Notes: generated by a model not told the origin, from the sequence alone. DNA of 64,000 nucleotides from Homarus americanus (GCF_018991925.1 NW_024756914.1:10789303-10853302); one strand, 5' to 3'; counted from the first letter of the stretch, positions 35,905-48,099 are shown. Made by a program: numbers and translations.

Positions 35905-35980
35905 TTACTACTTTTACTTTTATCCTTTTCGCCACGGATCGGCTTGTTAGCTGCTTGGGCGGTCGGTCACGTCTCTGGTG
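35905..35980 (-). mobile_element. LINE 3'-end fragment (AAAGT-tailed family)
   Basis: ACTTTTACTTTTATCC, CGCCACGGATCGGC and TTAGCTGCTTGGGCGGTCGG match the 3' ends of the minus-strand LINE copies at 43590, 51855 and 52955. On the minus strand the piece ends in GGATAAAAGTAAAAGTA, a short simple tail. Only the 3' UTR is present. Confidence 0.6.
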
Positions 35981-35999
35981 CTACTGTAGTGGATTTCTC

Positions 36000-36450
36000 C
36001 CCTACAAACGCTGTTTGTCGCTGAGTAGCCGACCCCGCGAATTCCAGTGTGTGCCTCGTGGTCTGGGTCAACCAGCGCCGCCATACATCACGGAGATCAA
36101 CTACTAAGCCCGCCTACCCCCCCCCGCTATTTAAGACCTGACCTCGTGGTGACCTGTCTCTCTTTCTACCTACACCAACCAGCCAGCAACACCTCCTCCG
36201 CCTGCCTGGCGGTCCTCGCTCCCGCCGGCGAGCATGGCGACCCACAAGCTGGTCCTCCTCTGAGCACCCTCACCAACCAGCTCTCTCTACATCACGCTTG
36301 TAACCACGCTGCCTTCCCAGCACCAAGCTGCACTGTACATCCAATACAACATGTATACAGAGAGCACATTGTGAGTTTCCTTTCTCCATCCATCCTGAGT
36401 GAGAACCAAACATCCCATACCCCACACTACTATTTCATGAGGGTTTATTA
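36000..36450. other. GC-rich segment with TATA-like box, possible promoter or LTR
   Basis: A C-run followed by GCTATTTAAGACCTGAC (near 36122-36140) resembles a TATA box, with CT-rich sequence downstream. A 134-codon frame crosses it without any known domain. It could be a promoter or part of a solo LTR. I did not find matching LTR ends. Confidence 0.2.
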
Positions 36451-37499
36451 ATACAGTATAGTTAGCACTACGTCACAACTCTTGAAAATTCAGATAATTT
36501 ACAATTAAATAGTTTGTATTTTCAATTCCAGTCTGTAGCTGATACGTAGAATTCGTTGGTATGTGAATTCACAGCGATGACTTCACCGATGACATCATTT
36601 ATGAGATCATCTCTTGGGGCAAGTTGCTTTCCCATAACATTAAATGTCCGTATGTAAGGTATGTTAGGACCTTTATATAATATATATTCAATTCATGATT
36701 GAAAAGGAGTTTAAAAGAGAATACAGTAACATTCTGAGCGATATGACTGCAAAACCATCACGGCAACAGTAACACTTGGGTGTGAACTCTGGGACTCGTT
36801 GGACCGGTGATGGCATTCCAGTCACACACTATACCTCAGCATTTTTCCGCTAACCTATTTCTTTGAGACCCTAATTAAGTTTAAAGGTAATGGCACGGTT
36901 TACACATGGAGTTCCATATAATAACAACCTGAGAAAAACATAAATAAAGTACTCTGTTGGTATGTGCAGTGCTTGTATACCCTTTGAGACTCTGCACCCG
37001 TTAAAATATAATGTAAAAACAAAGATGGTGTTGATCACTATTGTACGGTGATCGAAATGATGACACGCAACAGTAGCAGCCTAAAGCCTCCTCACAACTG
37101 CAGGCCGCGACCTTGCCTACCTACATAGGCGTTAAAAAATAAGATGAGAAAAGAGAAAAGCGCATGCGTGCCGTGGGTGTTAACGAGGCTGTAGGGCTTC
37201 TCCTTAAAAGTCGTATTTCTGACAGATTCAGCGAGTCTACTAATCCCAGTCTGTGCAGATAATTATAGTAGGAGCCCAGTTATCAGCACAGTGGGTATAC
37301 ATTTTCTATGTTTTGGACTTTGTCATTTTTTGATAAACATCTGGTCCCTACCACCCGGATACCGGTCGAAGATTTTCAAGTTTGCTGGCGCAATGTGAAG
37401 TGTGACGTGGCAGTGACGTCTTTACCACTCCACCTCAAACCAAGCCAAACTATCTACCTGACTGCAGTGTTGCCAACGTGCTATGCCCGCCGTTAAACG
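36451..37499. other. Non-coding DNA upstream of the retrotransposon
   Basis: No features recognised. The last part (37300-37500) may belong to the retrotransposon 5' UTR. Confidence 0.4.
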
Positions 37500-38985
37500 C
37501 TCCTGTTCGTTATAGACGGCGGCAATGGAATTTGTTCTGATGATGCTGACGACTTTCATCTTGAAGACAAGTCAAAGAAGCAGAAACCTCAGAAGTCAGG
37601 GTCTCCAGCGCGGGGCTACGGCTCCCCACCGCACCCCGTCTGGGGCTGTAGAGGGTGATCTCATTCTGCCGTCGGGGTCCCCAAATGAGCTTACATGTGG
37701 TTCAATGACCGACCCTCGGCCGACGATGGACGTAGGGGATTGATTCCCTTCGCCTCCCTGCCCCGTCGCGCCTTCGTCGTCTCGCCTTTCCTCGGGACTT
37801 GCCTCTGAGCACACGGACGACCTGGTTCTTCCGTCACTGCTCTCCACCTCAGGACTCAACACTTCGCCTCCACAGAGGTCCCACAGCCGTGATAGTCACC
37901 ACACAAATGGATGAGACGGTACGCCTGCTCACTCAGGTGGGCTTTCCTGCTCCCCAGGGGGAGGTGATGCTGAAGTTCACCATCATCACCCCAGAAACTC
38001 GTCATACCAAGGTAATGGTTCGCCACGTACCCTGGGAGATCCCTATCGTCGATCTTCGCCCTCTTCTCCCACAACTACTCGACATGGAACGCCGCATCAA
38101 CCCGGTCTCCAAACGTCCATCCAACGAACTCATCGGCTGGTGGGTGGGCCCCCTCCCTCCGAAGGTGAATGTAGGACCTATTCACAACTGTCCTCTCGAC
38201 CGATTTATCGGAACCCCGAAAATCTATGGTCGCTGCCAATCGTGGAAACACCGCACCTGGGAGTGCACGAGGATGGTCGCCTGCGGTTTCTGTGCAGGTC
38301 CTCACGAGACAGTGGAATGCAAATCGAAAATTCAGAACAAAATCCCAGTTGTTCCACGGTGTGTCAACTGCCATGATAGTCACCACGCCTGGAATGCCAA
38401 CTGCCCACAGTGTCCTGGCACTCGCCCGGGGAAAACTTACCTTGTACCACCGCCCTCGTCTCTGACGAAGCCCCTGTCAACCAAACCTCACTCCTATCCA
38501 CCACCGCCTCTTCCATCCACCAAGGATTTCCCATTGATCTCCTCTCCTCTACCATCCCCCCTACCACCCATCCTTTCTCCCCTCCCTCCCTCTCCCTACT
38601 GTTCTTGGAACAAGTCGTTGCCGGCCCTGCCACACAGTCACCACCACCCCCTGCACACCCGGACCCCCGCTGTCTCTCACCAGCACCACCACCACCTCTT
38701 ACTCACCTGAACCCTCACCGTCCCTCTCTGTCGCTACCACCACCACCACCTGCCCAGTCGGGCCCTCGGCAATCCTCGCCGCCACCTCCAGCTCCTGCAC
38801 AGGTTCACCAAGTTGGTTCTATGGAAACAATCACTCTCCGTCTGGATCGCCACTCCAAGCAAATCAAACTTCTCTCTGCCCAACTCGACTGTTTGTGAAG
38901 ACAATTGCGGCATTGCAGAGGCAACAACAACTCATTCTGGACACCCTGACCCAACAGGGGCGCACTTTGCAAGCCCTGGTGATCC
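37500..38985 (+). pseudogene. Non-LTR retrotransposon ORF1 (zinc-knuckle, Gag-like), frameshifted
   Basis: A first frame gives an N-terminal piece with DDADDFHLEDKSKKQKPQKS (37530-37600). The main frame (to 38710) has a central region and then three Cys/His knuckles at 38235-38440: a first one that has lost a canonical Cys (RCQSWKHRTWEC), then CGFCAGPHETVEC and CVNCHDSHHAWNANC. After these a Pro-rich region follows. The likely original frame moves to +1 near 38450 and ends in LRLDRHSKQIKLLSAQLDCL, continuing after another shift as AALQRQQQLILDTLTQQGRT (38905-38965), a coiled-coil-like C-terminus. ORF1 proteins of the jockey/I group bind RNA with such knuckles. At least three frame breaks make it non-functional. 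Confidence 0.8.
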
Positions 38986-38989
38986 GCCT

Positions 38990-41380
38990 CCTTCCTTCTC
39001 CCGAGATGGAGGATCCATCCCTCGCTCTCCCACTCCTCCCTCTCCAATATCTTCAACAGAATTTGGTACCTCTTCTGGAGCCCTGTCTAGCCCCACCGAC
39101 TCATCTCACAACGGAGGCCGTTCCCTCCTCTTCTTACAATGGAACATCCAGGGACTTAGACCTCGCTGGACAGACCTCGCCCAGTTTGTGCTCTCCCATC
39201 AAGTAGATGTCGCTCTACTTCAGGAAACCATCACAGACGATGTTACTCCACTCCGCCTCTCTGGCTACACTGTTTACACCCTGCCTCGGTACCGTGGGCA
39301 GGCTCGTGGCCTCCTCACCATTGTGCGTAACACCATTCCATCTGTTCGTCTCCCTTCACCTAACTCACATGGACCCCTGTCTGAATTACTTTCTGTCTCC
39401 CTTACTCTTGGTGACCAGACCCTTCGTGTAGTCAATGTTCATTTCAAGAGTGATTCTCTGGACCCCCAGGTTCTTCACGACCTCCATGATGGGGTTCCCA
39501 CTATTGTTCTTGGCGACTTTAATGCCCGCCATCCCACTCTTACTCCGGATCATCCCACGCCATGTACCCTTAACGGATCACATCTCTCACAGTTTCTTAA
39601 TGGGGATGATGATGTTCGCTTTCTTTGTCCTGACGATCCTACTCGCCTCCCCCATAGTTTTCTTGATGTTGGCTTACTATTGAACGGTCATACCTCCTTT
39701 CATCCTACCGTCTGCACCGAGCCTGCTCTGTATAGTGACCATCTTGCCGTTACTACCCATCTCAGGCTCTCCTTCTCTGCCCCTACATCAGTTCCTTCCT
39801 TTACCCAATACCTTTCTACCTAGGCGGATTCCTATTTTGTCCCCGAGTCCCTTGACTCTTACAGCGCTGATTTTGTTGATGCCGTGTATGACTGTCAATC
39901 GCGCTGCCCCTCCACGCCCTCCCTTCACCCCAGAAGTGTCACCAACTACTGGTATCGTATCCCTGCCATGAGACATCTCTGGCAGGTAATCCGTGATCTC
40001 GACTCTGTCATACGGAGGTCTCGCTCTCCAAAGGACTGGGAAGACTCAAAAAACTGGTGCTCCTTTGCAACTCAGGAGCGTCGTCGGATACATGAGGCGG
40101 ACTGGCTATCCTTCACGGGGTCTCTATCGTTCCAGTCGTCACCCTCTTATGTATGGAATCGGATTAATGCTATACGGGGTACTCGACGGAGGCCTCCTCC
40201 CCACCCTGACCCCGCCTCCCTTGCCTGCTCTTTAATGGAGGACTGGGCACGAGCTTCCTCCCCTGAGGCACTTCCAGATCCAATGCAGGAGGCAGTGCAG
40301 GCTCGCATCGATGCGTCTGAGCCTGTTGTTCGTGCTGCTCTTACCTCCCCTGCCCCCACTGATCATCCCATCACACAGTTCGAGCTTGACAGTGCTCGTC
40401 GCTCTAGAAAAGACACCTCTCCTGGGGATGATCAGATAACCTACTCCGTCCTCAACGCCTGTACTAATATTCCTAACGGCCCCTTGCTTGCTCTCTACAA
40501 TATGTCTTATGAACATGGGGTTCTCCCGTCTAACTGGAAAAATGCCACTATTATCCCCATCCCTAAGCCGGGAGATCCTGGGAAATATCGACCCATTAGT
40601 CTTACCTCCTGTGTTTGCAAGATGATGGAGAGGATACTCCATCGTCGCCTTCTTCACACCATAGGCGGCTTCCACAACTCCCTCAATGGTTTCATTCAAC
40701 ATCGCAGCACAGCACACTCCATTGCTTCCTTTTATTGCAATCAGACTGCCTGCGTCTCTGTCTTCCTTGATATCAAGGGAGCCTTTGATACGGCTCAGCC
40801 TTCCCTTATTTTAGCTGAACTTGAGCGGTTAGGGGTTAAAGGGAGACTTCTTCAGTGGATCGCCTCTTACCTCACTGGACGTCAGGCCCGGGTTCGCGTT
40901 GAAGGCTCTATATCTTCTGTTCAAAAAATGAACCTCGGCATTACCCAAGGTGGAGTCCCGAGTCCCACCTTGTTTAACATTCTCATGCACTCCACTGCAT
41001 CTCTCCCGTGGCCGACAGAAGTTGTCCACTCAGGATATGCCGACGATGTCCTCCTCCAAGCCCCTGACTCCCTCAGCATGCAGGAAGCCCTTGATCTGGT
41101 CTCCAGGGTGTGATTCACTTGGTTTCCTTCTTTCGACTGCAAAAACAAAAGCCATGTGGCACGGTCGTGTTGTACCTCCACCCCTTCTCTTATAAGGAAC
41201 GCCCTTGGACTGGGTTAATGAGACAAAATACCTGGGTGTGTATGTAACTCGCACACGTTGTCAGATCCCTGAAGGCCGCTATTTTCGAGACATATGCTTT
41301 CGGCGTCTCGCTCCCCTCTCTACCATGTGCAAGGGTTCCCTTGGTGCCACCATCCCTGTACTTCTCACCCAGGAGTAAAA
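38990..41380 (+). pseudogene. Non-LTR retrotransposon ORF2: AP endonuclease and reverse transcriptase, nearly intact
   Basis: The endonuclease part (about 39120-39790) shows LFLQWNIQGLR, DVALLQET, VVNVHFKSD, TIVLGDFNARH and ALYSDHLAV, the metal and catalytic blocks of APE-type enzymes. A single TAG at 39821-39823 interrupts the frame; the same frame continues at once (ADSYFVPESLDSYSADFVDA) into the reverse transcriptase frame that ends at 41113. RT blocks are NATIIPIPKPGDPGKYRPIS, VFLDIKGAFDTA, GITQGGVPSPTLFNILM and the GYADD active site near 41034-41048. After a frameshift at about 41085-41110 the next pieces are STAKTKAMWHGR and WVNETKYLGVYVTR. The element then stops near 41380, where another LINE begins, so the ORF2 C-terminus is missing. 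Domain order and zinc-knuckle ORF1 suggest the jockey/I/R1 superclade; the exact clade is inference. Confidence 0.88.
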
Positions 41381-41384
41381 AGAG

Positions 41385-43105
41385 TGCTGCACATGTACCT
41401 TGGGGTGGCTGACAAAGTAAAAAAAAATCCCAGAGTTGGGTTATGACAAATGACAAGCAGGACAGAAGGATGTATGCCAGGTCCAGGAACAAGCAGTGTA
41501 AGAGTGTAGAAGGACTGAAATAGCATTCCAGAGGCGGATTGCAAGCGAGGTCAAGTCAAACCTAAAGGCTTTCTATCATTATGCAAAATCGAAATTAGAA
41601 ACATGTGTGGGTGTATCGGATCTGAAGCTTGAAGATGGTAGTTAGGCAGACTCAGATCGGAACAAGGCAGAGGCGTTAAACAAATTCTTTTTATCAGTGT
41701 TCACAAGAGATGATGTGGACAATCTTACTGCATTTGAAGAAAGGCAGTTTGACACAGCGCTGACCCTCATTGTGTTCTCAGAAGAGGGTATAAGAAATAA
41801 ACTGTCAAAGCTAAAGGTCCATAAGAGTCCCGGACCTGACATGGTGCATTCCAGTGTTAAGAGAGTTGTGCAACGAGCTTGCCGAGCCCCTGAAGATCAT
41901 GTTCTGTAAATGCCTGGAGGAACAAAAGGTTCCCCAGTGACTGGAAAATGGCTAATGTGAGTCCTATAATCAAGAAGGGCGATCGTCACTCCACAAATAA
42001 TTATAAACCAGTAAGCCTGACCAGCATAGTATGTAAAGTACAATACTGTACTAGAGAGCATTATGAGAGGTGCCATGAAACAACGTTGTAAAGGACTGCC
42101 AACAAGGTTTTATGACGGGACAATCCTGCTTAACACAAGGCTTTAGACAGTGTACCCCATGAAAGGCTGAGAATTAAACTGGAAGGGTCCGGGATTTAGG
42201 GAAGTGTCCTAGCGTGGATCAGGGACTTTCTTCATGACTGCAAAGAGTGTGTGGTGGTTAATGGCACGAAATCGTCATGTGTACCCGTGATAACCGGGGT
42301 ACCATAGGACAGTGTATTGGGCCAGCTGTTGTTTGTGTGTTTATTTCATAAATGACATGCCTGAAGTTGTACATTCCCTCATACAAAAGTTTGCAGACGA
42401 TGTCAAGTTATTCTGGAAAATAAGAACCAAATGGACTATGAAGAGCTACAGAAAGATTTCTGTCAGCTTCAAGAATGCTTGAAGAAATGGCTGCTATGAT
42501 TCAATGTCACAAAGTGTAAGAGGCTGCAACTGAGACGTACCAACAGTTAGGAGGCGTATCATACGTACCAACGGGACGAAGAACGAGCATTAATAGAGAC
42601 ACACCTGAGTGTGTATGTTGACAATGAACTGAAGTTCTCAGGCCATTGTGAGAAGAAGGTGAATCAAGCAACTAAGTAAGAAGGTCGTTCAGATATCTAG
42701 ACGGAAAGTCTGTCCCTCGTAACGATCTTCAAGAGTGAGGCGCTTCCCCATCTGGAGTACTGTCACTCCTGTCTGGTCCCCGAGATATGCTAGGGACTGT
42801 CAGTTGATTGAAAAAGGTCCAAAGGACTGGTACAGTCCCCTTCATTAGTGAGTTTACAATGGGTCATTAGGTTTTGTGCAGTGTGGTAGTGCTGTGTTTG
42901 CCTTCATTCGACAGAAGGAAACTCACAATAATAAACATACCGTACAATGGAATGAAAGTAAAACAATATTAAAACAAATACAGTATCTCAATGTAGTGAT
43001 TTGTTGAGAGTTTATATGAGGAGCCCCCGTTAATGCACCAGTGAAGTGGACTGTACCTGCAACACGGCACCTCGGTTTACCCAGTGAGAATAGAACGCCT
43101 GCAGT
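41385..43105 (+). pseudogene. Second LINE copy (AAAGT-tailed family), plus strand, interrupted by a MITE
   Basis: Pieces in varying frames run in RT order: FQRRIASEVKSNLKAFYHYA (41520-41590), LNKFFLSVFT and KLSKLKVHKSPGPDMVHSSV (41680-41850), LAEPLKIMFCKCLEEQKVP (41870-41930), INDMPEVVHSL-like and KFADDVKLF (42350-42420, the active-site block), then RYARDCQLIE (42785-42810). The MITE at 42833-43053 splits the next block; the retrotransposon resumes at 43054 with CCTGCAACACGGCACCTCGG and ends near 43105. Many stops and frame changes. The 5' end and the WN.LP tail are absent. Confidence 0.75.
42833..43053. mobile_element. MITE copy 2 (CAGTCCCCTTCA family) inserted in a LINE
   Basis: Ends are CAGTCCCCTTCATTAGTG and CACCAGTGAAGTGGACTG, imperfect inverted repeats, flanked by TA on both sides (42831-42832 and 43054-43055). 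The flanking LINE reads straight through when the element is removed: the minus-strand copy near 52290 has the uninterrupted sequence. The internal sequence matches 6849-7056. It has no coding capacity and would depend on a Tc1/mariner/pogo-type transposase. Confidence 0.9.
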
Positions 43106-43574
43106 TGCCAAGCTTATACTACAGGGGTCACTACTGAGTCAAGTGTCCATACCTGGAGCTGGCACTTCCCTTAGTCCTCGTCATCTGCTTCACCTCAAAA
43201 GTAGACAGTGATTATGCACCATCTCAGCTGACTTATGGTGAGCACATATGTAAAGTACTGATCACATTAGTACAATGATACTATCCATTAGAGAGGTGAT
43301 TCATATCGTGCTCAATAGTCTATAAAACATATACAGTATGAATTCTTTGTATAGTAAACCCCAAAATGTACATTTTCTCTTGAATGTCCAAACATACTCA
43401 TTCTCTCGGTCCATCAAGTAATGCTGTACCTGTATGCTAATTTGAGATTACCATAATGTCAGCTGAAGCTTCCAAGGTCAACATACTGTAGTAATATAAT
43501 GAAAGCTTCAACTGTGCTCTCAATATTTAATGCTTATAAAATTATAAACTGTCAACTTATGATTAGTTACATTT
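43106..43574. other. Non-coding spacer
   Basis: AT-rich, nothing recognised. Confidence 0.5.
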
Positions 43575-44560
43575 ATACTTTAGAGAATTCAGGAAATCAC
43601 TTTTATCCTCTTCACCACTGATCAACTCATTAGACGCTTGGGTCACGTCTCTGTCACACAATGTGGACAAGTACCGGGCATGTTCTGCACCAGTGTCGGT
43701 CAAGTCTGTTCTTGAAAGAACTCACGCTCGGTGCCGTCACAACACTCGGGCAGATTGTTCCAAGAGTTCACAATTCTCACCCCAAAAAAGTTTGCCATCA
43801 CAGTTTTCTGGACTTGTGGCTTTTTCATTATTAAGCTGTGACCATTTGTGGGGCGGGCATCCGCCAGCTCCTGGTATGGACACTCGACTGAGTAGCGCCC
43901 TCTGAGATGTTTATAAACTTCAATTAGGTCACCCCTTACTCGCCTATAGGAAGCTAGGCAACTGTAGGCATTCTAATCTCTCTGGGTAGCTGAGGTGCTG
44001 TAGTGCAGGCACCAGTCTGGTGGCTCTCCTTTGGACATTTACAATCGACTGACAGTCTCTAGCATAAGTCAGGAACCAGATGGGGGAAGCACCTGAATGA
44101 CCTTCTTATAAGACCTACTAGTTTAGTTGCCTGATTCACCTTCTTCTTACAATGGCCCGAGAACTTCAGAGCGCTGTCAACATACACGCCCAGGTCCTAT
44201 TCACATTCGGTCTCCATAAAATGCCGTTTCTTCGTCCTGTTGGGGCATGTGTTATGTGTACCTCCTTACTGTTGGTATGCCCCAGGTGCATCCTCTTACA
44301 CTTTGTGACATTGAATCTTAGCAGCCATTTCTTTGATCAACCTTGAAGCTCACAGAGATCTTTCTGTCGCTCTTCACAGTCTGTTTGGTTCCTAATTTCT
44401 CAGAGTAACTTGACATCATCTACAAAGTGTTGGATGAAGGAGTGTATAGCTTCTAGCATGTTATTTATGAAACAAACAACAGGCCCAATACACTGCCCTG
44501 TGCTACCTTGCCTCTCAAGGGTACACCCCAAACTTGACAAGGTATTGGTACACTAATCAA
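43575..44560 (-). pseudogene. Third LINE copy of the same family, minus strand
   Basis: The minus strand holds the 3' part of the same element: QGSVLGLLFV near 44500, HFVDDVKLL near 44410, EWSKKWLLRFN-like and TKCKRMHLG near 44320, the SGHCKKKVNQATKLVGLIRR segment near 44130, CFIPRDRL-like sequence and the tail near 43790, ending at the 3' UTR (CGTCTAATGAGTTGATC) and GTGATTTCCTG near 43585. Multiple frame breaks. It lies in inverted orientation to 41385-43105, with about 470 bp between them. Confidence 0.7.
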
Positions 44561-45751
44561 TACCCTGATATCCTGCCCAACCACCAAGGAAGCTAAAATG
44601 TCAACTCTTGGGTTGGACAGATTTTTAACATATGGGATGGTAGTAGTAGTACAGGCAACATATTGTGTAGCTTCTTTTTCCCATGTGAAGTTATACATCT
44701 CAAATGGGGTTTGAAGAAGATGCAGATGATGAAAGGAAACATCAATACAAACATAGATGACAGTCTCATTATAGGCAGCAATCACCATTCTTTCTAAAAT
44801 GTCCTTTACAGTAAATACGTTTGGCATCCTCATCCAGTACTGTGAATCCTTACAAGTAAGTACTGAAAGGAGTTCTCCCCATGGAAGGATCCTGTTCATC
44901 CATCACTGTTCCTTCTCTGTCAAGCACAGCTAATAGTGTACAGTACAGTGCTCATTGATGGTTATGTGAAGGGTATAGTGTACAAAGTGGGAGCCCAGTT
45001 CTTCACCCCAATTGGAAATTTAATTCAGGACCACATTTGAGTGTAAATACACAATACTTTATATAATACAATACTGTACCTATAAAAGGAAAGTTAAACT
45101 TACAAAACAAGTTTTCCATCACCACTGACTTTTATTCCAAAAAACTATAAATAATAACAAGAATGACGTGGACAGAGTAAATTAAGTATTAAAAAATAAT
45201 ACACAAAAGTTAACACTCGATAAACCTCTACAGTGTTCACCAAATACAGTACAATTGTCAGCTACCTAAATAAAGTGCAGTAGGTACAGTACTGTATCTG
45301 TAAACAGCAACTTAACCATACATTAGGTTCATAAGTGAGGAAATGACAAAAATGTAGTAAACAACAATATTGATGCCATATACAGTATAGAGAGCAGGAA
45401 TGGAAAAGGAATAGTATTGTGACTGTACACTTTGGGTTTTTTAAGTAAAAAATACAAATTACATAACTACTGTAAATATTTTATGAGTGATGCAGTGATC
45501 ATTGTACAGTACAGTATACCAACACTGGGCTACATACAATGTACAGTAGTTCACACTCTGGAAAAAAAATGTGGCCTTAAATATGTTCATTGTCAGGCAG
45601 AGGGATACTTCAGTGAATAAGTCAATAGATGAGGCAATGATATTTTGTCTGATCTTTCCCGATGTTAAATTTAAAAAAAATAAGCATTAGAACATAAGAG
45701 TTGTGAAGAAGACATCTGATAGAACTGCTTTAATTATTTAAGAAGCAAGTA
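44561..45751. other. Non-coding AT-rich DNA
   Basis: A 144-codon minus-strand frame at 44465-44899 crosses from the LINE into this region; its upstream part has no domain I can name. The rest holds nothing recognised. Confidence 0.4.
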
Positions 45752-46304
45752 CAGACAGTCCCAGACTTACGAAGATCGGGTTTATGAAAATCTAAAATTA
45801 GGAAGAAAAAAGTTCCATGTTTCGATGTACGTAGGAAAAATTACAAATTATTTCATCTTTCTTTCTGAACCTTTCACAGCACTGAAAGATGATGAGGTGC
45901 TGAAACACTCATCTCAGGGCTTCCTATATTGGACCTGATCAGTTTATTAAGTCATTAAACTAGAGACAATAGAGAGCATTAAAAGTGGTTAACTAAGATC
46001 AAAATAGAATAAATGTAGTGTTTTAGCTATCATGGCTAACATGAAGCAGTAGTAAGACCCTGAATAGAGATGTTTTGACTGCAGGAATGCTGATATGTTT
46101 AGCATCCCAGTTTGATATACAGTAATGTCAGTGGAAAGACTAAAATGTTAAATACATAAGTTTACTTCAGTATTTCCTCATCAGATAAAATCTCTCCAAA
46201 AACCCAGTGAAAGTAACACTGCAAAATGTTTATACAGGTTGTACCTCTCTAGTCCGGCATTCTGTGGTCCGGAACGATTTTAGTTTGTCCAATAGGTAGA
46301 TAGG

Positions 46305-46437
46305 CAGATTTTTTTTTTTTTTATTTACTTACTTATCTGAATTATTATTATTACTACAGGAGTATTAAATTTTTGCCCCTCAGGCCCCAATGTGGGTCAG
46401 TGACCTATGCCCGGGTGGGCTAATCCCCTTAAAAAAA
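46305..46437 (-). mobile_element. Short dispersed repeat with (AAT)n tail, copy 2
   Basis: CAGGCCCCAATGTGGGT, GTGACCTATGCCCGGGTGGG and CTAATCCC match copy 1 at 28098-28172. A short ATT tract precedes and an A-run follows, as in copy 1. It sits inside the 46235-50340 Tigger-like element. Confidence 0.65.
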
Positions 46438-46546
46438 CAACAACAAAGCCGCAGGAAATTAAGGTTTGTTTACATCCGGCAGTTTGGCTGCTCTCTCTCT
46501 CTCTGCTTGTCTACTGTATACAGAGTACAACATTTAACCCTTCAAT

Positions 46547-46883
46547 ATATATGAGCAGTAAATAAGTGTTGCTTTCATATTCTTATGTAGAGTAATGACG
46601 ATATGTTTTCACGTGTGCGCACTTACATACGTGCAGTCTCACTTTTTTTACCATTAATGGTTAGCTACTTATATTGTTCCATTTATTAACATTAAATAAC
46701 ATTACAGGCACTTCAAACAACCATATTCATTTGTTTACATTAATTTTACTACAGCTACAATCAGGGTCTTATTTTCTTCAGTTTTATATGTAGAACCAAT
46801 CAGTCACTGGTTTTGTAAGCTTTAACAAAAACAATGCCGGCAGCCGCCTAGTCTCCTTGTGTGTTTTAATATTCCACGTATTA
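46547..46883. repeat. Duplicated Tigger interior, copy A, left part
   Basis: Starts TATATGAGCAGTAAATAAGTG and is about 85-90% similar to 49600-49903. It is split at 46883 by the complete Tigger and continues at 49520-49590. Confidence 0.85.
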
Positions 46884-47289
46884 CAGTCAACCCTCGCCTT
46901 ACGCAGTCCCACATTCCGCGTTTCCACGTTTACGCGGTACCCTGCCGAAAACAGGATGCTCACATTCCGCGGTGCGTGTACCCCTTTATGCAGTGTGTGT
47001 CCGGCTCGACGCTATTTTTAGATTCGCCTGCTCCCGCCTGGGCAAGCCGCGCGGTAAGGTTGCGCAGTGCATGTCTCTGTTGCGTTATCAGTGACGTCAT
47101 ATGACGTATCGGACTGTGATTGGCCATGCATCCCTACCTCCGTCCGCTGCTAGCTGTAATTGGTTTAAAGTAATATGACGTGTCCACCCGGGGGAGGGAG
47201 GGAGGGAGGAAAGACGACGCTTGACCTAGCCGCGGCAGTTTCATCCCTCCAGGCCACACTGTGTAATCGTGCATCCATTGTTCTGTAAA

Positions 47290-48099
47290 ATGGCTTCCGC
47301 CGGACCACCGCCCCCAGAGAGAAACCTTTCCTTGCCTGGACCCAGCCGCCCTAAGCCCAAGAAGACACGACGTTCCTTAAGCTACGAGGTGAAGTACAAG
47401 ATCATCCAAGAGTTGGAGAAAGGAACAAGGCAGGTTGATTTGGCGCGCCAGCATGGTGTGAATGAATCTACGATCCGGACGATAAAGAAGGATGCAGCCA
47501 TGATAAAGGAGCACATGAACATCACAAAGTCTACAGGTGCTTCTATGATCAAGTATTTCCACAACCAGGTGCTTCTCAAGACGGAAAAATTACTTGTGAG
47601 CTACTTGGTGCGTCAGGCGAGACGGAACATGGCGGTGGACACGCGCTCTGTTAAGGAGTATGCACGTGAACTGTATGCTGCAGTGTCACGAAAGATGGGA
47701 ATTACAGAGCCCAAACCCTTTAATGCTTCCTCTGGGTGGTTACAGAGGTTTAAGAAGAGGAACAAGATCACCAATATCAACATTGGTGGTGAAGAAGCGA
47801 GTGCTGACCGTGTTGCGGCTAGGGAATTTCCTCCGTTTTTACGTGAGATTATGGAGGAAGGACAGTACACCGACGACCAGGTGTTTAACATGGACGAATC
47901 TGGTCTTTTTTGGAAAAAGCTACCTTCCAAGACCTTCGTTGTGAAGAATGCCAGCAAGATTCGGGGCCGGAAGTTGCAGAAGGAGCGCTTCACCGTCCTG
48001 TTTACCACCAATGCCTCCGGTACCTGTAAGCTCAAGTTATCGGTGATCCACACAGCACGCAAGCCGCACGCCTACAAAAGCATGGACATGACTGGCTGA
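47290..48099 (+). pseudogene. Tigger transposase, N-terminal part (HTH domains and first catalytic Asp)
   Basis: I choose the ATG at 47290 (AAAATGG context); an upstream in-frame ATG at 47269 is poorer. Counting from 47269, residues 36-84 form a pipsqueak-type helix-turn-helix (SLSYEVKYKIIQELEKG to IRTIKKD), residues 98-168 a CENP-B-type DNA-binding domain (RSVKEYARELYAAV, GWLQRFKKRNKI), and residues 205-219 the start of the DDE catalytic domain, VFNMDESGLFWKKLP with the first catalytic Asp at 209. These proteins bind the TIRs in the nucleus and cut and paste the element. The frame ends at 48099, where a one-base deletion or two-base insertion between about 48060 and 48095 shifts it into the frame of the next entry. 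Confidence 0.93.

Noticed and set aside
36047..36451. 134-codon ORF as a gene, or an LTR retrotransposon here
   Set aside because: No domain; matching LTR ends, primer-binding site and polypurine tract were not found. Only a TATA-like box is noted at low confidence.
44561..44899. Penelope-like reverse transcriptase (IPYVKNLS motif)
   Set aside because: Only one short motif is reminiscent; no further RT blocks align.
47377..48062. Minus-strand ORFs across the Tigger transposase
   Set aside because: Antisense shadows of the coding strand, which carries all known domains.
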